DNA of 64,000 nucleotides from IMG/VR virus record IMGVR_UViG_3300009103_000008, positions 42,153 to 106,152 of that record. One strand, 5' to 3'. Shown here piece by piece: positions 59,773 to 64,000 of this stretch. The notes under the pieces were generated by a model that had not been told where the DNA came from, made no database searches, and saw only the letters and a program-made list of their open reading frames with translations. This DNA comes from a virus. The position numbers and the translations under genes are program-made. Position 1 is the stretch's first letter. Every line of letters starts with the position of its first letter.

Positions 59773-60662
59773 TGCCAAAAGGAAGTAAGGCCACAGGTGG
59801 TGGAGCACCAAAATCTAGTGGAAAGTTTAACGATAAGAGAGGCATAGATGCTCTTAAGGGATATGTCGGCCAACCTCTACAACCAAATAGATTTATTTTT
59901 CAATTCTTAACACTACCAAAAGATTTTGAATTACCTGACGGAGATACTTTAAGTATACTCTGTCAATCAGCAACATTGCCGGGCAAGTCAATAGAAACAG
60001 CAGAACATATTAGACATAGATACATGCCTACAGGTGATGTTGATTACGGTCAAAGCATATCCCTTACTTATATTTGTGACACCTCATTTATGGATAGATA
60101 TATTATAGAAGAGTGGTTAAGATATGTCCATTCAGCAGATGTTGATACATGGACTGATATAAGTTATGGTAAAAGTTCTGACGGCGAGAAACAAATTTTC
60201 AGATTCTATGATGAGTATGCAGCTCCATGTAAAGCACAATGTCATGTATTAAGAAGAGATGGTAGTGCAGCTATGACATATACATTTCATGATGTATATC
60301 CACAAGGTATAGATGATATTTCATTAGAAATGAGTTCAAATGATGAAGTTATGCAGTTTTCATTTGATTTAGGATACAAGTGGTGGACAGTTGAATACTT
60401 ACCAATAGAAACAGAAGTAAAAATGAACCAACCTATGGACGGAAACTTTGAGATAAGTGGACTAAATAAAGGGAGGAAAATCTTTGATGCAGTTCTTGAA
60501 GGACTCAAGGTTGCTGGAAGGTTTAATAAGAAAGCGGGTGCAATGGGAAGGAGACTAGGTCAACTTGACACTGCAATAACCCGTGGTAGTAACATAAGCA
60601 GAGATATAGGTGGAAGCTTTAACTCTAATTATGTGACTAATAAAAGGCGTGGTGGAGGTTAA
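59772..60662 (+). CDS. 54: tail-tube-fold protein, gp54-like (tube initiator)
   Basis: 296 residues (T4 gp54 320). Tube-fold pattern: PNRFIFQFLTLPKDFELPDG, LCQSATLPGKSIETAEHIRH, SISLTYICDTSFMDRYIIEE and MQFSFDLGYKWWTVEY, arranged as in gp19. The extra basic C-terminal tail (residues 225-296, Gly/Arg/Lys-rich) is absent in gp19. In T4 gp54 caps the baseplate and nucleates the tube with gp48. A second possibility is another tube-associated protein. Confidence 0.65.
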   Translation: MPKGSKATGGGAPKSSGKFNDKRGIDALKGYVGQPLQPNRFIFQFLTLPKDFELPDGDTLSILCQSATLPGKSIETAEHIRHRYMPTGDVDYGQSISLTYICDTSFMDRYIIEEWLRYVHSADVDTWTDISYGKSSDGEKQIFRFYDEYAAPCKAQCHVLRRDGSAAMTYTFHDVYPQGIDDISLEMSSNDEVMQFSFDLGYKWWTVEYLPIETEVKMNQPMDGNFEISGLNKGRKIFDAVLEGLKVAGRFNKKAGAMGRRLGQLDTAITRGSNISRDIGGSFNSNYVTNKRRGGG

Positions 60663-60689
60663 TTCTAACACCACATAAAGAGGTATATT

Positions 60690-61394
60690 ATGGCTTTACC
60701 AAAGCAGACCGCACCGAAGTATAAATGCATACTTCCAAGTGACGGTTCAGAAGTGGAGTTTCGACCATTTCTAGTTAAAGAGCAAAAAGTATTAATGCTT
60801 GCTCAGGAACAAGAAAAGGATGAAGCAATGTTTGTTGCAGTGCAAGACCTTATCGAAGCAGTAACTTTCGGAAAGGTTAAATCCAAACAGTTACCTGTTA
60901 TCGACATGGAATATTTGTTCCTTAAAGTTCGATCAGTATCGGTAGGAGAAACAGCAACAGTAACCTTGTCTTGCCACGACCCCAAATGTGAAGGAGGGAA
61001 TGGAGAGGCAGTTGTTAATTTAGATGATGTGGAAGTAGTAGGAGACGAACCTGAACACAAAATTATGATTAGTGATGAATTAGGAATTGAGTTAAGATAC
61101 CCAAGGATAAGTGATGTAGAAGCAACACAACACCTTGAGGGAGGAGCTCAAACTATTGAAATGCTGAAGCAATGTATGGTGACAATATTTGATGAGGAAG
61201 AGGTCTACACAGTTCGAGATAGTTCTACAAATGAACTAAACGAATTTGTTGAGACACTAACAATGACTCAATTAGAATTGTTAACTGCATTTTTTCAAGG
61301 CATACCAGTATTGAAGAAGGAAGTCGAAACAGAATGTAAAGTGTGTGGAAAGGAAATTAGAACTGAATTAGTAGGTTTACAAAGTTTTTTCTAG
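60690..61394 (+). CDS. 26: gp26 baseplate hub / tail assembly protein
   Basis: 234 residues (T4 gp26 208). The T4_baseplate family pattern is EFRPFLVKEQKVLMLAQEQE near residue 20, followed by DLIEAVTFGK, MEYLFLKVRSVSVGET and a Cys-rich pair (CHDPKC, CKVCGKEI) that looks like a zinc site. The 3' end carries the slippery heptamer TTTTTTC directly before the stop, so a minor -1 product would add 66 residues. Confidence 0.85.
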   Translation: MALPKQTAPKYKCILPSDGSEVEFRPFLVKEQKVLMLAQEQEKDEAMFVAVQDLIEAVTFGKVKSKQLPVIDMEYLFLKVRSVSVGETATVTLSCHDPKCEGGNGEAVVNLDDVEVVGDEPEHKIMISDELGIELRYPRISDVEATQHLEGGAQTIEMLKQCMVTIFDEEEVYTVRDSSTNELNEFVETLTMTQLELLTAFFQGIPVLKKEVETECKVCGKEIRTELVGLQSFF

Positions 61395-61591
61395 TAGCCC
61401 TTTCTCATGATAGTCTAATAAACTATTTAAACACAAACTTTCAAATGATGCAACATCATGGCTACTCTCTTAGAGAGTTAGATGACATGATGCCATGGGA
61501 AAGGGAAATTTACATTAAATTATTACTTCAACATTTAGAAGAAGAACGGGAACGAGAAAAAGCTCGTGCCCAAAAAGCAAGAAGCAGATAG
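61382..61591 (+). CDS. gp26 -1 frame extension (gp51-like, predicted frameshift product)
   Basis: The -1 frame is open from inside gp26 through to a stop at 61589-61591. After a slip at 61385-61391 it gives LVALSHDSLINYLNTNFQMM then QHHGYSLRELDDMMPWEREI and a charged helix (LEEEREREKARAQKARSR). LDDMMPWEREIY is the sort of motif carried by the second frame of tail assembly chaperones. The only internal start, at 61445, has no Shine-Dalgarno, which favours frameshifting over separate initiation (48 aa). Confidence 0.65.
   Translation, partial: KFFLVALSHDSLINYLNTNFQMMQHHGYSLRELDDMMPWEREIYIKLLLQHLEEEREREKARAQKARSR
61385..61391 (+). promoter_or_regulatory. -1 ribosomal frameshift slippery site
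   Basis: T TTT TTC in the gp26 frame (X XXY YYZ), followed immediately by TAG. AGTAGCC (61393-61399) can pair with GGCTACT (61460-61466) across a 60-base loop; other local pairings (CATGAT/ATCATG) are possible. The stop codon next to the site may itself stimulate slippage. Confidence 0.6.
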
Positions 61592-61622
61592 CTCTTGCAT
61601 TTTAAATGAGGAGAAATAAGTT

Positions 61623-62006
61623 ATGGCAGATTCACGAGAACAGTTTAGTGGAGACATGTCGAGAAATGAAGTTGAAATAGATTTATCTAAATTTATGGAG
61701 ATGATTCAAGAGAACGCTGCATTAAAACAGCAGATTTTTGAATTAGAACATGACGGTAAGGTCAACCCCTATCAGAAGTGGATTCATTTATCAGCAATGA
61801 TTGATAGTTGGAGAATATGGCCAAGAGCATTTTTAAGTGTTTACATATTCTTAATTTACTATGTTGTAATGTGGTTTTTGGATTTAGCTGAACCAACAAT
61901 GGAACAAAGTGGACTACTTTCAATATTGGTTGGTGCTGGAGCAGCTTGGTTTGGACTATATGTCAATTCCGCTGCAAAAGAACATGCTACCAATAAGAGT
62001 GATTAA
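61623..62006 (+). CDS. two-span membrane protein, 127 aa
   Basis: A soluble N-terminal region with a short coiled coil (MEMIQENAALKQQIFELEHD), then two hydrophobic spans (WPRAFLSVYIFLIYYVVMWF, residues about 66-87, and LLSILVGAGAAWFGLYVNSA, about 97-116) and a charged tail. The pattern occurs in marine T4-likes without a known role. Two-span topology would suit a holin, but its place in the tail operon suggests a virion or tail-tip role. GGAGA ribosome site. Confidence 0.7.
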   Translation: MADSREQFSGDMSRNEVEIDLSKFMEMIQENAALKQQIFELEHDGKVNPYQKWIHLSAMIDSWRIWPRAFLSVYIFLIYYVVMWFLDLAEPTMEQSGLLSILVGAGAAWFGLYVNSAAKEHATNKSD

Positions 62007-62031
62007 TTTTTAATTAGTAGAGGAAAACAAA

Positions 62032-62253
62032 ATGGCAGAAGAAGAAACAATAAATGAATCACATGATGATTCAAATCATCTTGAAAGTCTAAAGGATAAC
62101 GCACCAGTAGAACCTAACAAGGACGAACTGGACGAACTACAATATGAGTCTGCAAAGGCTTCATATGATAGAGCTTTAGAACTATGGCAAGAACAAGTTG
62201 ATAAAACTGAAGCTTCACTTTTAGTAGAAGAAGAATTAAAAGAAGAAGAATAA
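62032..62253 (+). CDS. small acidic helical protein, 73 aa
   Basis: Very acidic (starts MAEEETINESHDDSNHLESL, ends VEEELKEEE), mostly helical with DELQYESAKASYDRALELWQ in the middle. No cysteine, no membrane segment. Situated between the tail assembly genes and the tape measure, it may be a small tail chaperone. GAGGA precedes the ATG. Confidence 0.65.
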   Translation: MAEEETINESHDDSNHLESLKDNAPVEPNKDELDELQYESAKASYDRALELWQEQVDKTEASLLVEEELKEEE

Positions 62254-62264
62254 GGCTTTAACCA

Positions 62265-64000
62265 ATGGCAAAAAAAGACGAAGACGGTCGCTCGAGTAAG
62301 CAAGCCGATGCATTTCTAAAAAAGGATCAACAACGATCCGAGAAATTGCAACAAGATAGGACAGACGCCCTTGAAAGGTGGACGAAGGCTAACGCTAATA
62401 CTTATAAAAAATCTGCTGAGAAACTAAATGCTGCAGCTGAATCTGGCATCAAGGCCATGCAGGCAAAGGAAAAGGCAGACGCATTAGAAGTTGCAAATAG
62501 AGAAAGAATGGCAGCTTCAAGAGGTGTCTCTCTAGCCCAATTCGAAAAGACCATGGACGCAACCATGAAAGAAGGTTGGAGTGCAACAGAAGGAGTCTTC
62601 GAACCCTTAGACGAACTCGGAAAGTCTATGGGTAAAATCCAAGTTGACGGAACTATGGGTAAATCCCTTGGTTCTGCAAGTGGTGCCATTAAAGAATTAA
62701 CTGGTGGTCTATTAGACCTTGGTGAAATGACTGGTGATGCAATGGATAAAGTGAAAGCAGTTGGAACACTCATTGCAACTCCGTTCAAAGTTGCAAACAA
62801 TGCTATCGCAGGTGCAACAAAATTCTTTGGTAAGGAATTCAATCCCGGCCAGAAGATGGCAGACTGGTGGGGTGGAACTGAAACTCTTATAGAGGACGGT
62901 GATAAAAAAGCTACGAAAGGATTTAGAGATTTAAAATTCAGTGAAAAAATGGGTAGGATATTTAGGCCATTTAGTCAGGGAGCTGAAGACGCAAAAGATA
63001 AATCAGAAGAAGGTGGTTCAAAAGTTTCTCAAGCTGGTGGTATACTATCTGCAGCTGGAGGTGATATAGAAGATGGTTCAGCTGAAGTTCCTAAAGCTGG
63101 TTCTAGACTATCTAAAGCTGGTTCTAAATTAGCTGATGGTTTTAATTCTTCCATGGAGAAGTTATCCGACTTAGGTGGAAGAATGAAAGAGAGTGCAAAG
63201 GCAATGGGAGCAGCGACTATTGCATGGATAAAAAACTTCCCAGCAATGATGAAAGGATTGTGGGGAACCATAAAACAAATGGGGAAATCTGCAGCAGCAT
63301 TCTTAATGGCTCTCCCAGCACTTATAATATCTAGTATTGCATTTGTCGCAGGATTAATTGCCTCTGCAGTTAGTATGATGATTGCAGCTGCACCAATAAT
63401 TGGTATTGCATTATTAATAGGGTTAGCAGTAGCAGCTCTTGTAATGGGTATTATGTTCTTAGTCCAAAACTTCGAATCTATTAAAACAACTATATCAGAA
63501 AAGATTACTGCAATGATAGATAAAGTCAAAGCGGTTGTGGGTAATATCGCAGACTTCTTTTCTAATATCTGGCAAGATATATCTGACTTCATTCGAGAAA
63601 AGGTATTAAAGATTAAATCAATCTTAGGTCTTACTTCTGATGCTGAAGAAGAAGAGTTAAAAGGTATTGAAGAAAGAAAGGCCAAGAAACAAGCATTGAC
63701 CGATGAGGCAAACAAACAAGCCGAAGCAGAAATTGATGAAATGAGAGCTAACGGTGAACTCGAAGGTATGAGTCGTAGAGAAATCAGGAACCTTACTAAA
63801 GAGAAAGCAGCAGAAGCCCTCGAGCGTGTGCAAGAGGAAGCGGAGTTCCAAGCAAAATCAGATGAAGAACTCTTGGCCCAGAAACATGAGGCTGATGATG
63901 AAATTAAAAAGCTAGATGAAAAATTAGCAGACAGGGAATTCGATAAAAAACAAGATGAAAGACTGTTCAAACAGGCGACAATCGATGATTTACATGAAGC
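62265..64000 (+). CDS. tape-measure-like tail protein (partial)
   Basis: At least 578 residues, open at the right edge; ATG at 62265 follows 11 bases after the previous stop. Helical charged N-terminus (RSEKLQQDRTDALERWTKAN), Gly/Ala-rich middle, then a very hydrophobic block (about residues 340-400: AAFLMALPALIISSIAFVAG and VSMMIAAAPIIGIALLIGLA), followed by coiled coil. This is the profile of tape measure proteins, and the order tube - gp26/frameshift - tape measure fits canonical tail modules. T4 gp29 similarity is not visible. Confidence 0.7.
   Translation, partial: MAKKDEDGRSSKQADAFLKKDQQRSEKLQQDRTDALERWTKANANTYKKSAEKLNAAAESGIKAMQAKEKADALEVANRERMAASRGVSLAQFEKTMDATMKEGWSATEGVFEPLDELGKSMGKIQVDGTMGKSLGSASGAIKELTGGLLDLGEMTGDAMDKVKAVGTLIATPFKVANNAIAGATKFFGKEFNPGQKMADWWGGTETLIEDGDKKATKGFRDLKFSEKMGRIFRPFSQGAEDAKDKSEEGGSKVSQAGGILSAAGGDIEDGSAEVPKAGSRLSKAGSKLADGFNSSMEKLSDLGGRMKESAKAMGAATIAWIKNFPAMMKGLWGTIKQMGKSAAAFLMALPALIISSIAFVAGLIASAVSMMIAAAPIIGIALLIGLAVAALVMGIMFLVQNFESIKTTISEKITAMIDKVKAVVGNIADFFSNIWQDISDFIREKVLKIKSILGLTSDAEEEELKGIEERKAKKQALTDEANKQAEAEIDEMRANGELEGMSRREIRNLTKEKAAEALERVQEEAEFQAKSDEELLAQKHEADDEIKKLDEKLADREFDKKQDERLFKQATIDDLHE

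Noticed and set aside
62402-63970. Minus-strand open frames at 62402-62842 and 63029-63970
   Set aside because: Antisense shadows of the tape-measure-like gene, Ser/Ala/Phe-rich low complexity, no promoter or ribosome site.
1-64000. tRNA genes, integrase, insertion sequences
   Set aside because: None seen. Gaps are short and lack cloverleaf-like or transposase sequence; I could not run a dedicated tRNA scan.

Overview
The window is part of the genome of a T4-like contractile-tailed phage (myovirus) of the kind found in marine bacteria. The T4 late and recombination genes are present in T4 order, in compact AT-rich DNA with many 1- and 4-base start/stop overlaps. It also carries genes typical of marine T4-likes: 2-oxoglutarate/Fe(II) oxygenases, a CMP-KDO synthetase, an acyl carrier protein and a DUF4815-type giant structural protein. 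The host cannot be named from sequence. A KDO-activating enzyme points to a Gram-negative host. No tRNA, insertion sequence, integrase or CRISPR array was seen.

Layout. Positions 1-56309 are all transcribed leftwards. Reading in that direction: baseplate (gp48, gp53, gp27-like, gp5, gp25, gp6, a small protein, a gp7-like giant, gp8), a 2247-residue structural giant, a fibre/adhesin region (about 24.7-35.8 kb), a glycosyltransferase and oxygenase cluster (20.2-24.7 kb), neck/packaging/tail/head genes (gp13, 14, 15, 16, 17, 18, 19, 20, gp67/68-position genes, 21, 22, 23), then recombination and late-sigma genes (uvsY, uvsW, gp55, gp47, gp46). Positions 56355-64000 run rightwards: gp4, a HAD phosphatase, KdsB, an unknown protein, a structural protein, ACP, a gp54-like tube protein, gp26 with an apparent -1 frameshift extension, two small proteins and a tape-measure-like protein cut by the window edge. 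The two arms diverge from a 45-base region with two opposed late promoters.

Regulation. Late promoters of the T4 type (TATAAATA and one-base variants) lie before many genes and form two classes. In one class the motif is followed by exactly 5 bases and then ATG. With the T4 spacing this puts the AUG at +1, so these mRNAs are predicted to be leaderless (gp20, gp25, 20204, 24741, 32517 and an otherwise hidden 45-codon gene at 6315). In the other class the leader is about 25-50 nt long (about 100 nt for the 71-residue gene). In gp22, gp18 and a small membrane gene it begins, exactly at predicted +1, with a stem-loop. Two strong intrinsic terminators (after gp23 and after the 136-residue gene at 28690) and a weaker one (after the 71-residue gene at 6362) separate units.

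Most unusual content: three proteins built almost wholly from a proline-phased octapeptide repeat, sharing long identical DNA blocks in mosaic order; a likely programmed -1 frameshift at the end of gp26; an uncharacterised module shared by the glycosyltransferase and the gene beside kdsB; a cupredoxin-like domain inside a baseplate giant; and ACP/KDO genes embedded by overlapping starts in the late structural operon.
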